A DNA stretch of 64,000 nt from Pinus tabuliformis (GCA_031772625.1 CM062808.1:472251655-472315654), one strand, 5' to 3'. Counted from the stretch's first letter, positions 1 through 12,480 are shown. Notes: a model not told the origin generated them from the sequence alone. Program-made: numbers and translations.

Positions 1-2190
1 TTAGTGTAGTCATACTCACATGTGTCAGATAGTCATGAATGATAGTAACCTGTTGTTATATGCATTGTGGTCGTATGCCTGGTGATTATGGTCATTGCAG
101 CTAAGGTCTTGATGTTATTATGTTTTGTGCTAATTTGGATTGACATATGTAGATGATTATGATTATGACATTCATGTATGAGTTAATATATTGTGATATT
201 GTGTCATACTAATTTAGACTGACTATGCATATGTGATTGTTATGCATGAATGACAATTGTTTATGAGTTTATGATGCGAACATGTTAGCTAGTTATTGTT
301 ATGGATTTCATGACTTTAGTTATGTTTGAGTTGATGTGTTGTGAATTTATATCATGCTAATATAGATTGATTGTGCAAACAAGATAGCCTCCCCTGAGAT
401 ACATTAAATTATGAGTTTTCTTATGTCGGTTATTTGGTGTTTGAATGTTTGATTATGTCGTCTATTTGGAGTTTGAGAGTTTGGTGTCTATTATGTCATC
501 TATATGTTGCTTGAATGTTTGATTAATTGCATGATATGAGTATGTGTCTGTAATATTGCATGTAGAAATGATCTTGTTTTAAGATGGTTGTACTATCACA
601 TATATGCACTAAGACAACTGATATACACTTGAGTGCAAGTGTATGTTAGTTGTAGTATTATGATTTGTGACTCTGAGTTGACTGTTGATTATGACATGGA
701 TATTAGTTTTTTTTATAAAGGATGATTTCAAATTAATAGATAATATGTATTGGTCTTGGAACATGTGATTGACATGTGTGAACAGTTGCAGGGAAACATG
801 GTTGATATTAGCATGACAAGGTAGCAGTTGATTTGTTTATATAACTAACAGTTGGGTGATGTGATAGCATATAGTAAGACTCAAATGTGGCAAGGTAAAG
901 GTTAAAAGAAGGGAATTGGGTGATAATTCCTTTGGCTATGTTTGTGAACCAAAATTCCAAATGAATGAGTGCTTTGCATACAAGAAGTCTTCTTAACCTT
1001 GATTTCATCTGACATTATGTGGATATGTTCTATATTCATAAACATGTATTTGACAGGTATATTAGCTAGTTTTGAGCTATGGCTAGATTCGTCAAAGGAT
1101 TAGAGTCCCTTGAGAGATGGTTTGGATGTGTTCAGTTGCAAGGCAACATTCTTGACACAACAAGGTAAGCTAACTAGTGTATTGTTAAATTTATTTATAC
1201 ACTGACAATTATGTGTTTATGATAATATGATGTAGGGATTGCACGACAAAAGATACTACAAAAGAGACTACCATGAAATTTTGAAGAAGGCTCAGGTTGA
1301 ATTTCCCTTGGAGGCATTGGGAACCCATGGGGTTGAGTCATGGTGTTTGTTGGGAGTTTTGTGCCTTTGGTATTTTGTGATTCTTTTGGGCTTGATTTAT
1401 GGGTTTTGATTGCATCTGGTGTAAGGCCTTGCCACTTTGTTTGTGGTGTCTTGTTTCTATTGGTGTTTCATGGTTTTCTTTTTGCTTGTTTTTGGTTCTT
1501 ACCTTTCATGTTTTGAGGGTCTTTGGAATTAGTTTGGGAAAGAGGAATGTTAATGGATCTTAGGGAGAGTTGAATGAAACCTAACAGGTAATGTAAGACT
1601 CAAATGAAGTATGGTGCATGTATAAGGGCAGTTGAAGGCAAGAATATGATAGCCAATTGGACTAGTTGGGTCCATTGGGGTAAATGTACGGTGGCAGAAA
1701 AATCATGAGAAAGGTAACAAGAAAGACAAAGTAAATGGATTTGAGGTGTCAGATGCCTTGGCTATATTGGGAATTGTTGTTCTCAATGTTGTGCACGGAT
1801 AAAGGGAGTTCTCTTAACCTTGACCTTATGATATCTAGTAATTATGTTTTGATTATGATTATGTTGATGTCTATATATGTATGTCATTATCTGATAGGGT
1901 TGTTGGGGATCATTCTCGTGGAGGAATGATTGCTTATGCACGTGAATGGAATGGAGAGGTCTATGGTTTATGAGGAATCAAGTGGGAAGAGTATCCCTAA
2001 CAAATTTACGAGGTCAATATCATGTGGATATGATTTGGTATTATGTGCTTGTACTATGCCTATGTTTATGTTATGGATAGGTAACGTTGAAGGATACATC
2101 AACGAAATGAAAGCATTGTAATATGTGGCATGCTGGGACAAGCATGGACAAGACACCAGAATTAAGGTTTCTTGGTAGAGACAACGTGGT
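1..2190. other. Non-coding AT-rich DNA with degenerate short repeats
   Basis: I see no frame with a recognisable protein here. Degenerate phrases recur: a 'ctaatttagattga'-like phrase appears near 126, 203 and 350, and an 'ttatgtcgtctatttgg'-like phrase appears three times between 424 and 530. The stretch reads like old retrotransposon flank or a decayed long LTR, but no termini can be defined. Confidence 0.5.
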
Positions 2191-2194
2191 TTTT

Positions 2195-2790
2195 GGATGT
2201 GCAATACTATTCTTGTGTATCTGTTGTACGTGATGTACCTATGATGTTGTGTCCATGTTGCATATATAGTGTTGTGTGCATGTTGCATATGCGATACCAT
2301 GTACATACAGTGTTGCATATATGGTACTGTGTACATATAGTGTTGTGTATATGTTGTGTATGCGGTGCTATGTACATATGGTGCTATGTACGTGTCGTAT
2401 AACAGTGCTATGTACATTTGGTGATGTGTACGTTTTGTATATGCAGTGTTGTGGGCATGTTGGATATGTGGTGCTATGTACATATGGTGTCGTGTGCATG
2501 TTGTACATGTGGTATTGTGTGCATGTGGTGTTATGTACATGTTGTACATGTGGCACTGTGTGCATGTGGTGTTGTGTACATGTTATGTAGGTGGTGCTGC
2601 GTACATTGGGTATTGTGTACACATTGTGCAAGGGGTGTTGTGTACACGTTGTGTAGGTGGCACTATGTACTTTTGGTATTGTGTACATGTCGTACATGTT
2701 ATGTTGTGAATATTTGGTATGGTGTTACAGGTATTGTGTAGTCTTTGTATCGCGACATGTGTATTCGTGGTATTATACAATGTGTATGTA
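2195..2790. repeat. Irregular TG/AC-rich minisatellite
   Basis: A tract of about 600 bp built from variants of 'tgttgtgtacatg' and 'gtgctatgtacatatggt' in irregular steps of roughly 18-32 bp. It forces spurious open frames rich in Tyr, Thr, Cys, Met and Val on both strands, which are not genes. Alternating purine/pyrimidine runs (TGTACATG) are frequent. Confidence 0.8.
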
Positions 2791-2800
2791 TATCTATTGT

Positions 2801-2986
2801 GTTGCACACCGGACGTAGGTGTATGTTTTGTGTTGTACATCAGGTGTAGGTGTATGTGTCATGTTGTATAGAAGGTGTACGTGTATGTGTGGCGTTGTAC
2901 ACCAGGTGTAGATGTATGTGTTGTGTTGTACACCAGGTGTAGGTGTATGTGTTGTGTTGTACACTGTGTATGTGTATGTGTTGTAC
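2801..2986. repeat. Six-unit tandem repeat with exact 31-bp period
   Basis: Units start at 2801, 2832, 2863, 2894, 2925 and 2956, so the step is 31 bp every time. The unit begins 'gttgtacaccaggtgtagg'; its core TACACC-A-GGTGTA is an interrupted palindrome. It follows the irregular minisatellite directly and shares its TGTAC vocabulary, so one probably grew from the other. Confidence 0.85.
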
Positions 2987-3040
2987 AATGTGATAGGATA
3001 GGCAGGTATGGGATTGTATGGGCCCTTATTTTGCTATTGA

Positions 3041-3260
3041 GGTTTGAGGTGGTTTAGTCTCTGGATGCCCTTGTTGTTGATATTGAGGGTTGAGGTGGTT
3101 TAGTCTCTATATGCCCTTGTTGTTGAGGGTTGAGACGATTTAGCCTCGGGATACCCTTGTTGCTATTACGGGTTGAGGCGGTTTAGTCTTTGGATGCCCT
3201 TGTTGTTGATATTAAGGGTTGAGGTGGTTTAGTCTCTGAATTCCCTTGTTTCTTAACGAG
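3041..3260. repeat. Five-unit tandem repeat, 40-47 bp
   Basis: Units start at 3041, 3088, 3128, 3171 and 3217 and read 'ggttgaggtggtttagtct' followed by a variable 'ctggatgcccttgttgttg' part. Single relatives of the unit occur near 4195 and at the head of each 2.3-kb array unit (about 23411, 31803, 34063 and 36414), so this tract belongs to the same repeat family as the array downstream. Confidence 0.8.
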
Positions 3261-5483
3261 AAGAGAATGCACTGGGTGCTTGCTAGGTTTGGCAAGTAAT
3301 TCAGTGTGTGTATGGAAAGGATAAAGAACAAAGGCAAAAGAAAAGAATCATTAAAATATAAGTATCGATATTTTATTTCAGTTTTTAATAATACACGTGA
3401 TTTATGAAATCTGATTTATGATGGTTACATGTGATATATGATTTTGATTATGATGGTTGCATTTTGAGCTAACCGGATGTGATATGTTTATACATGATGA
3501 TTTTATCAGAGAGCTAGTTTGACTTGTGACAAGAAGTAAACACAATTGTAAATGTACCTTATTGACAAGCCACCAATGAGGTATGATTTGAATTTATTTC
3601 AATTCATTTTTAGTCTAATGGAAATTATGTGCTTGGTATATGAAATCATGGAAGTGCCTAATTTGGGTGGTTGAAAATAACTGCAAGAATTAGCAGCAAC
3701 AACGAAAGGAATGGGAACAGATAGAAGCATGCTGGTAAAGCATCCAACAACAGGACCACTGTGGGACATTGGTACCCAATAGTGTCCATTGATTTCCATA
3801 AGCATGTTATGACCAATATGATGGTTTTGAGGCAGGTATATGCCTTAGTTTTTGGACCTTCCGACGCGAGGAAACCTTGCCAAGGGATGGATCTCCCAGG
3901 AAAGGGGATGTCAGGGAACTTGGAAGGTAAGTGACTACATGGAAGGGGGTGACCAGATTTCGGAGGGAATGTGTAGAAGAGAAGGGAAGGCGGGGGATTG
4001 ATTTGTTTTTGTCATTAGCATTTCCAGATGGAATCATATGCACATTGGGAGTGTGCCCTGGAATAATGAGTCGCTAACTATTCACTGAGAGAACAGGTAG
4101 CACAAGGATTGCAACACTGTACATTAGATGCAGGTTTGACTTTGGAAATGGATTCTGGACTTCCTGGGAAGGAGGTGAATCCTGGTATTACATTTGAGGG
4201 TGGAGGTGTGAGCCTCTGGATTCCCTTGTTGTTGATATGGGCAACGTATCATTTTATTTGTTGGTTGAGAAAATGTGCATATGTATATATGTGTATATTA
4301 TTATAAATACTATATCGAGCTAGATTTATAAAGCTCCATAAACAATATGGTTATTCACTGGTTGAAGAAAATGTGCATGAGTATATGTAGTTGTTATTGT
4401 AAATACCGTAATGAGTTGTGTTATAAAGCTACAGTAAATGGTATGATTGTCATGTTTTCAGTAGGCTATTCATTGTAAATACTACAACGAGCTAAGTTAT
4501 AAAGCTCCATGGGTAGTATCTTTTGCTTTTCAATGGTTTTTCTAGTTGTAGGTGTCATAGAACACCAAGGACAATGTTCCACTAAGGGGGATGGGTTTGT
4601 AACAACTTCGGGTTAAAAATTAATGTGATGAAATTAGTAAAGGAAAAAGAATACCAAGGTCATGGGACATGTATTCCAAGCTGAATGTTGGGAAAAATAT
4701 CCTAGTGGCCATCACTTGTTGTGTTTATGGCTAAGAGGGAATTGGATGAGACATTAGGAAAGGCATTGAACTGAAAAGTGGCAATGATTTGGCATTTTAT
4801 TTATGAAAATAATGGAAATTAGGAGAAAAGGAAGGTGAAAGGTCACAGGTTGAATGTGAGGAGGAAATTGAAGGAAAATAATGGAAAAATAAAGAAACTA
4901 GAAGAATTGATGATAAAAAGGATTCTGAGGATCAGTTCACAACCTTTTGTTAGTTTAATTTTGGAATTAGTCTTAGAGAGGATAAGAGCACCAAGAGGAG
5001 AAGGAAAGCAAGCAAGGAAAGGAAGGACAAGGAAAGAAAAGGAATCAAGGATCAAACAAGGAAAAGTTGGATCAAGAAACTTCAACATGAATACTTGTAG
5101 GTAACATGTTGTATGCATGATTTCCTAGCCAATTTTGACATGCATGGTATGTACATGTTGGTATTTGGTTCTTTTGCTGTCATAGGAATGGATTTTCCCA
5201 GGTTTAGACAGTGGATTTTAGACCCGCCTTACCATTTCTAGATAGCCATTGTGTGATGGGACTTTTCTCGGTTAGAGTTTTGGATTGCCGAAAGATTTGG
5301 GATCCAGGTGAGGTGGTCTCAAGAAAATTCCCAAAGGCCTAGGAATCCCTTGATTGGTAATGGTGGGATACATGGTAAATCCTGAGGGTGGAGACATGAA
5401 AATTCCTCAAGGTATTGAAGAAGAAATTATGAGGCATCCAAGCTCAGTTTGGTTTTTGATGTCGATATCAGTTTAGGCGAGAT
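3261..5483. other. Non-coding flank of Copia-1
   Basis: No credible gene. It holds one relative of the preceding repeat unit (about 4195-4240), a three-copy repeat at 4261-4512 and a Lys/Arg-rich low-complexity open frame at 4835-5104 with no recognisable domain. The last five bases (5479-5483, GAGAT) form the left target-site duplication of Copia-1; the right partner is GATAT at 23393-23397. Confidence 0.5.
4261..4512. repeat. Degenerate triplicated repeat of about 77-97 bp
   Basis: Three copies of a module containing 'gtaaatactacaacgagct' and 'ttataaagctcca' can be aligned at about 4302, 4399 and 4476; the first two are preceded by 'ggttgagaaaatgtgcat'-like sequence. Spacing is not constant and copies are clearly diverged. 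Confidence 0.6.
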
Positions 5484-6365
5484 TGTAGATTTTCCTTATA
5501 GATTTATAGCTCATGTAATGTATTAAAACACAAGACAAGAATCTACTCTACTCTTTAAATAGTGGAAACCAATAGATCGATGAAAACAATAATCAACAAG
5601 AGGAAGATAATCAATGGCACATAACACAATAATTTATTTGGGAAAGCCACTACTTAAAACCTCGACTATCTATTGCATTAATTAGAAATATGAGTGATAA
5701 TAAAAAGCTTGTTCTCACTAGAACAATTCTTGCACAAGTATGATCAACTCTCTGCCTCAAAAGCCCACTCTAGCCAACACTTAGCCAATTCTGCTACCTG
5801 CCAAGCCCCTATTTCCTTGTGCAATTCCTATGAGGATCAACCCATATTTAATTGGGAAATCCTTCCTCCATAACTGCGCAATCCAAACTTAGGTCCTTCT
5901 CTAATTGCATGCATGACTTGTACAACTCGGATCATTCTACAACTGATAGTACATTGTCCCTGCACTCTAGTCTCAACTGGGTCTTTCTCTGAATTGACAT
6001 GCATGAGTTTCTCATGAGGGAATCTTCAGTTAGATGGAGTAGCACATGAGGATGCATCAGTGCACCAACTCACTATTAATCTTCTACTAGTTCCAAAAAC
6101 AATTAGAACTAGTTTATCTGTCTATAACTCAGTCAAACCAAGTTATCTAATTACAACTCAAATAAACTCATCTTGGATCCCTAAAATTTAGGGAGAACAT
6201 ATACATGAATATAGAAATACTTCCAACTCGAAATTCCTAAGCTAATTAAGTCAATTAAACTTAATTAACTATTTAAAAGTTGTTATGAGAATAGAATTTG
6301 ATTTTAATTCTCAGTTTAATTCAAGGAAAAATTAAACTGTAATATCTTGTTTCCATTTCTCAACA
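5484..6365 (-). repeat. 3' LTR of Copia-1
   Basis: 882 bp, aligning along its whole length with 22259-23392 apart from a 252-bp tandem duplication present only in the other copy. It starts TGTAGATTTTCC and ends TTCTCAACA on the plus strand. Substitutions are frequent, in keeping with an old insertion. Confidence 0.92.
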
Positions 6366-6377
6366 CTCCCTCCCAAC
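6366..6377 (-). other. Polypurine tract of Copia-1
   Basis: On the minus strand the bases directly before the 3' LTR read TTGGGAGGGAG, a purine run where the plus-strand DNA primer of an LTR element is expected. Confidence 0.75.
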
Positions 6378-6659
6378 AAGAAAGGGATTATCAACTACCC
6401 TGATCGTGTCTCTGTGAAACTCGAATTTACATCTTGACAACACCTTTGTCAAAATGTCAGCATCTTGCTCTTCTGTGGGAACGTACTCCAACAACATAAT
6501 CGCCTCAATACACAATCTTTGAGATGATGATATCATATATCTATATGCTTGGACCGATCATGAAAAACCAGGTTTTAAGAAGTTTGATACAACTCTGATT
6601 ATTGCAATAAATCACAGTTGGATCCATCTGCTAACCAAACAAACCAACCAGAATCTTCT
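6378..6659 (-). pseudogene. C-terminal part of Copia-1 RNase H
   Basis: The minus strand encodes the tail of a Ty1-copia RNase H: 'NNQSCIKL' (the D-N-QS motif with D lost), then 'DRSKHIDI' and 'HHLKDCV' and, in a shifted frame, 'EEQDADILTK', all typical of the last 90 residues of the domain. It contains stops and at least one frameshift. Its upstream end at 6660 coincides with the edge of the nested gag-only element, and the missing N-terminal part resumes at 18475 on the far side. Across the junction the conserved 'AIWMRK' stretch at 18475 leads straight into this fragment, so a single insertion event explains the split. Confidence 0.9.
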
Positions 6660-9600
6660 TGTTGACGGTTCTGGACTTGCCAACATGTCAAGGGGATCTC
6701 CCCGGTAAGAAGTCCCAGTTAGACCTTAGACCGTTTAGTGTAGGAGTCCCAGCAGTGGGTCGTAAGGTAATGCCTTGACCGCGATGTCGCGTAGAGGCAA
6801 GTAAGATAACTCTGTCAGTAGCAAGGGTGTGATTGATGCAGTGAGTCAAGGAAGGTTTATGAGAGGTTCTAACACTTCGAAGGGAAAAGAAGGTGAAGGT
6901 GAGTTCCAGGTTGAAAGGGATTAGTCCCAACTCGGCTAGGAACACACAACACAAAAGGATGTACACAGCTTTTGGCGAAGAAATCCACTCGGATGCGACA
7001 ATCACATCGTACAAGGTAAGATAACACTTACAACATTCACATATCAGTTCGAGAGGAGTACGATGGTTGTTATAGCAATGTTCGTGTGAAAGGTTTGTCT
7101 GATGTCTGACAGAGCAGTCAACACAGACGGTGACAACATTAACAACATATGAAATGCATTAACAACAAGATTCATATAATTTCATACAAATTAGTTAATA
7201 CACAAGTACATAAGTTAAACAACATATATCATTAAGGCAACCAAAGCAGTCCAACTACAATAACAACATATGCATGAAAATGTGATAGCTCTTATTATAT
7301 AAAGAAGTATAAGTCATAATCATACAATACACCATGTAAACTTGCTAGCCCCAATAGTGGAACATTACAGCCACATCCGCCTGCTCCTCCAAAGAGATGA
7401 AATAGCTTCGTGCAGTGGAAAAGCCAAGGCACATTACAATATTGTCCAAGCTTTATCTAAGATAGTCTTACCAGAAGCTTGGATGACTAAAAGCGTCTAC
7501 AATGAGTTATGAGGGACTATTTATAGCAAAGTATGGGGTGACCCTTGACATTCCCCTTTGCGATAGTTCAACTACCCTCATGAATTTTCACCTACTCTAT
7601 GACTGTTACATCTAGCCATTGACACTTGAATTACACTTGACATGACTCAACATTACACTGCACATGTACTCATGTGAGACAACATGGCTTGAGAAAGCCT
7701 TGCAAGACATCACTGGTACTCGATCCGTTGTGATGAGACCAACTCTTTGACATGCTTGTGATGGTGAAGGTGGTGAGGTAATGCCAAGATTGGTTGTTCG
7801 TGATGGTGTGGATGCACCTCATGGTGACATCTTGCTGAAGCGAACACTTGCCTATGTTGCAATCGGTGAATTGGTTCGGCCCCTTCATCCAGCTTGTCTG
7901 TTAACATGTGCATGGTTTTCTTGGGTACGGTTGAACTGGAAAAACACTGATGCATAGTGTCTGTGTTGATCTTCAAGTGTGTGTTGGTGGTCATGTGCAT
8001 CAACTTGTCGAAGTACATGTTTAACTCTAGTTGTACTTGCTTCTTGTCTTCGCCTTGGTGAGTGTGTTGACTGGGTTGGATTGCATGCATGCACTCAATG
8101 ACATGCATGCCGCTGAATCCCTTGCATGCAATCAACAACATTTCTCACCATATCTACTCTGTGTTAGCTGCTAGGGCAGATCCTTAACTTGTACGGGCAT
8201 AGTTTCATCTGTGAGTGCATGTTATTGCAACCCATTCATCTGTCTGTGCAGCTTCATGTTCTTCATGAGTTGCTACTTCAACACATGCAAATCCTTCTAT
8301 TTTCCATTTAATGACTTCGCGCGATCTTCATGTCTCACCGTCACTTCATAGCCGGAGTCTCCAAAGTCGCTTTCATCATCAATGGACCTACTTGAGCTTG
8401 TAACCTTGTTTTGCCTCCGTGTTGTCAACAACCCTCCTCTTGCATTTGTTGCATTTGGTATGTTGTCTTTAGCTGTTGTTAATGATGCTTCTCATTGTGA
8501 TGCTGCTGCTATCATATCTTGATGTCCTTGTCTATGAACAACTTGATGTCTTCGTGGGTAGGCAAGTCCATGGACACTTGATTGACTGCATCCCCAAGTG
8601 TGCTCTAAACGATGTCTTTGTTTCTACTCTCCTAGAAACCATTGTACCTGTACTACTAAGAGGCATATGAAAACTTGGGATACTTGGAGACATGGAAACA
8701 CTCATGGCAAGAAATTTGTCAGTTGAAAACCAAAATGAACATGAGAATTGACTTGCAACATACCTCGGTGCATGATCATGAAGGTTGCATAATTTCAGCG
8801 GGGAGGTTGAGAGACTGACTGCCAAGATTTCACAAGGCACAGTTTGGTCTGTTGGGAGACTAGCTGACTACTGGAACTGCACAATGCACGGTCCAGTTTG
8901 GCTGCTGAATTCTAGGATTGCACAATGCACAATTCTAGCTGGGAATGACTGCTAGCCTAGGGACAAATTTGCACAATTTCTTGGGCCAAGCAGCCACTTT
9001 CCTCCAGAAATGCACAAAACACTCCTGGAGGCTAGTGCTAGGTAGGAATGTGAAAATCTAGAGAGGAAGGTGAGAATTCCTTCCCTAGATTGTGTAATTC
9101 AGCCTTGGTGAAGGCAGAGTTCGGGCCACGGTTGCCTCGACTCGATGATGGGCAACTAAAAGCAACTAAGACAGTAAATGCATGGTGACACTAAGTGATA
9201 TTAGAAGTGATTGACAATGCATGAAAAACATGAATGAAAGATTCAACAAACAGTTCAACATGCATGTGGGTGAGGTAGTTCGCCGATTGGGCGAACGTCC
9301 GTGCAAAATAGTTTCATGCATGCGACATCAGTGAGATAGCAACGAAAACTGAAACAAAGCTAGGAAAAGCTAATATATATGTAAATGAAAGCAAGCGTTC
9401 AAAGAAATCAAGCAAACAATACTCCCACAAGAAAAAACACAAAAAGTGACAGAAATGCAACATAAGGCATGGGAAGCGGGCTTACCACAAAACCGTTGAG
9501 TTGAATGTGTCGCCTGCTCCTAGATGTGATGTGGGATGTTAGAGATACAAGGTTGATGTGAGGAATGAGCTCTACAGTGTCCAATTGATGAGTTTTGATA

Positions 9601-10304
9601 ACATCGAGGTTGTGATGCGCATGCCACGAATCTAGGGGAAGTGACACTTGGTGGGAAGTTTTGGAATTTCTCCTTTCATGTAACCTCCAACTGCTAAACA
9701 TAGATCCCTAAAACAAGGGATGCCTTTGCATGCTGCCTTGGGAGAAGCAGCATGCATGCAAGTTTGTTTTGCTCAGTCCCAGAGGGAACTAGTCAACCCA
9801 GCTTCACATGCAAGAGACTACTCGACTGCTGGAGAAAATTGCGCATTTTTGGTTGGGATCTGGGCTAGTTTTCCAGGAGATTTGTGCAATTTTTGGGCAG
9901 AGAAGCTAACTGCTACCCAGATCTGTGCAAATTATGGGTTGAGCAGCCTTGCCGGGGAAATTTGTGCAAATCCTGCTGGGAGTATTGGCAAGCAGGATTG
10001 TGCAATCCTGGAGCCCAGCAGGCTGCCAGAGAGGATTGCGCAATTTCTGGATGGAAGGCTGGTTGCCCTCTAGAAATGCACAATTTTCAAGGGGAAGCTA
10101 CTCATCCTGCAGCTGGAACAAGTCCGGGTGAACAACCTGTGAGGGAAATGGATCAAGCTATGACTGACAGGCTGCCTTTGTGCAAGAAAGAAACTGAAGC
10201 TTGTGAACATGACGAAGCAAGGAAAGCTGTTGTGAAGGTTGGAAGGGAGGCTCCAAAATGAGGCTAAGGAAAAATTTTGGAGGGTGGTTGTAGCCGCTAC
10301 AACA
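6660..10304 (-). repeat. 3' LTR (3645 bp) of the gag-only element
   Basis: Aligns end to end with 14801-18469. Plus-strand ends are TGTTGACGG and CTACAACA, giving the inverted terminal pentamer TGTTG/CAACA. The copies differ by a mismatch every ten or so bases by eye plus small indels, so the insertion is old. It contains a histidine-rich open frame of 143 codons at 7710-8141 that is also open in the other LTR, but no recognised domain. Confidence 0.92.
7517..7526 (-). promoter_or_regulatory. TATA box in 3' LTR of gag-only element
   Basis: The minus strand reads CTATAAATAG, the plant consensus, and the motif is conserved at the equivalent place in the other LTR (15658-15667). It would put the start of transcription about 830 bp before the LTR end, leaving a U3 of about 2.8 kb. 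Confidence 0.6.
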
Positions 10305-11603
10305 CTTGGCGACACACTGGTAGAACTCTAGCTCTCTGAATGGACCTTGTTCGTGAAAAGCAAGTCTAACACCTTCGGAAGTATTGTTCAGTTTTCAGCT
10401 CATCTTGGTTTCACACTAACTTGATTGTAAGATGTTGCATCTACCAAACCCTTGGTTGATTGACACACATTCTAGGCCAAGGCAACATCGTTGTTTCGAT
10501 TTGGGTTGAGGGGTATATATGTGCACAAGTAGTGTAGTCGTCAAAGTCTTAGTTTCATCTCTAGTGTTGCTCCACTACCAGTAGGCCTGGACAGTACCCC
10601 GATGGAGTCACATAGGAACACAAGCATGGCTCCGCTGTGAGTGATCCTGGTCAGTACCCTAGTGGAGTTACTTTTATCACCTCCTAGTGCAGGAAGCCTT
10701 TCTCTTTTTTCGCCTTATTCATTTTTCATTTTTCATTTTTTCATTTTTCATTGTGCATAGCACTTATTCATTTCAGAGGCGGAAGAGGGATCCTGACTTA
10801 TTGAGAGTAGAAGAGGTTGTTCCAGTAGAGAAGTAGTTTATTGTATCTCTGATGTGCCTGTTAAGGTTTCCCCCCTTACCTTACTCTACTTGACTGGGCT
10901 GACAAGGGTTAACCCAAAAACAATCGACTAGAGAAGGTGACACTAGTTAGCACGCAAGCATTGTGTTTACACGAAGGTTCACTTCGAACAGTACATATTT
11001 TCCTTCGACGTATCATGGACTAAAAGTAACAAGCTCATCATATAGAGGCAAGATGACAGATAACCAAGTAGTGATAACTTTACAAGCCCTCTTGTATTTT
11101 ACCCATCTCGCTTCAAGAGTCATACATGGTCTCATGCAAAACCAACCTATGAATGAAACAAGTGAACGGACTAACAATCAACAAAGCAAAGCAAGAGCAG
11201 AAGCAAAAATGAAAGCGAAGCAAGTAAACAAAAAAGCAAAAAAAGCACGTAAGAAAACAAGAATGCAGCAAACAACTGAAAGAAAAAACCACTCCTACTC
11301 CTACACTAACGGTACTTGGATTGGTAGACCCATGTTGGTGAAGGCTTTGTCCGTGATCAAACCAGTTGTATGAACTAGCAAGAAAGAAAGATATAACATT
11401 GAAGACAACCAAACTTCATGATACAAAGTGCCCATGAGACATAATTGAGTGCATGTGCATGATGGGCAGTCCACAGACTTATTATGGTGCTGTGTGACAC
11501 TATGTGTGTTGGCATTATGATTCTGGTATGGCTCTATGATACAAGTGTTGTACTTGATGGCAACTCTCTTAAGTGGCAATGATCTGTTCAGGCTCTCAAA
11601 ATA
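10305..11603. other. Interior of the gag-only element, downstream of gag
   Basis: No recognised coding sequence. Just inside the LTR (10310 onward) lies TTGGCGACACACTGG, which resembles a gypsy primer-binding context in plus orientation and so conflicts with the gag orientation. Two diverged copies of a ~68-bp phrase (about 10566 and 10630) precede a (TTTTTCAT)n tract. A Lys-rich open frame at 10963-11373 is compositional and not called. Confidence 0.5.
10712..10755. repeat. (TTTTTCAT)n microsatellite
   Basis: Five to six consecutive units of 'tttttcat' with one slippage variant. Confidence 0.8.
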
Positions 11604-11905
11604 TGTTGGAAAATAAGAGGTACGCAGGTACACCGTACAAAAGCTGCGGACCCGCAGGAATATCATAGATAAAGTGCGTACATACCCGTAGGTTACCCGT
11701 TCATGTGGTGCGGACCCCAGTTCACTCACTTCAAGGCAGAGAAGCACACTCACGTGGGGTTTCTTATGTTTAGCCCGTGGTATTTAGCCCGCCGTTCTTG
11801 ATTCTATGGTTTTGGCCCGTGGTATAGGATCTAATTTAGCCCCGGTTTGGATCCCTTGTATTGGTTATTGATGGTTTTGTCCCATGGTGTGAATAAGGGC
11901 TTGAC

Positions 11906-11914
11906 TATAAATAG
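11906..11914 (+). promoter_or_regulatory. TATA box of the solo LTR
   Basis: TATAAATAG, 302 bp from the left end of the LTR. The 32/44-bp minisatellite begins about 255 bp downstream, so it would be transcribed as part of R/U5. Confidence 0.65.
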
Positions 11915-12168
11915 GGAAGGAGATGACTTGGCTAATGTATCTTTGCAAATTGAATATCTTAAGATCTAAAATATTGGGCTATCGGTTTAAAAGTTTGATC
12001 TATATAAAAGTGAAGTTGAAAGTGAATCTATGAAGTGTGATCTCTCGGGCGCATGATCAGATCTGGGCATCTGACTATCTGTGGTACACTGGTGGACTGC
12101 CAATTTGGCCCTAATCAGAGGTTCGCAGGTAATTAACTGTGCAAGTGCGGGGGTACACACAACAGAGG

Positions 12169-12480
12169 AAGGCGCAGTGCGTGGGTACGCAGAGTAGAAG
12201 AAGGCGCAGTGCGTGGGTACGCACAGCAGAAGAAGGCGCAGTGCATGGGTATGCAGTGCGATAGAAGGTTCAGGTGCGGAGGCACAGTAAAGATACGCGG
12301 CGCGATAGAAGCCGCAGGTGCAGAGCTACAGTAGAGGTACGCGGCGCGATAGAAGCCGCAGGTGCGTAGCTACAGTATATGTACGCGGCGCGACAGAAGG
12401 TGCAGGTGCGTAGATACGCAGTGCAGCAGAAGGCTCTCTGCGGGTATACGCAGGGGAGCAGAAGGTGAAGTGCGGAGCCA
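12169..12480. repeat. GC-rich minisatellite with alternating 32-bp and 44-bp units
   Basis: Units begin with AAGG or AAGC at 12169, 12201, 12233, 12265, 12309, 12353, 12397, 12430 and 12462, giving steps of 32, 32, 32, 44, 44, 44, 33 and 32 bp. Each unit carries GCGCAGTGCG or GCAGGTGCG and a GTACGC-type core. The 44-bp form carries about 12 extra bases around 'ctacagtagagg'. The tract is far richer in CpG than its surroundings and produces misleading Arg/Cys-rich frames on both strands. Confidence 0.88.

Noticed and set aside
1968-2840. Several overlapping open frames rich in Met, Tyr, Thr, Cys and Val on both strands
   Set aside because: They are forced by the TGTACATG minisatellite, which has few stops in any frame; no domain or start context supports them.
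2801-3260. Regular short repeats as a possible CRISPR array
   Set aside because: Units are contiguous or nearly so with no unique spacers, and the surrounding sequence is a plant nuclear genome.
4835-5104. Lys/Arg-rich plus-strand frame of 89 codons
   Set aside because: Low-complexity A/G-rich sequence without homology, start context or neighbours suggesting a gene.
10963-11373. 136-codon plus-strand frame with a Lys/Ala-rich tail
   Set aside because: The charged tail is a purine-rich run; the frame is antisense to the element and not seen elsewhere.
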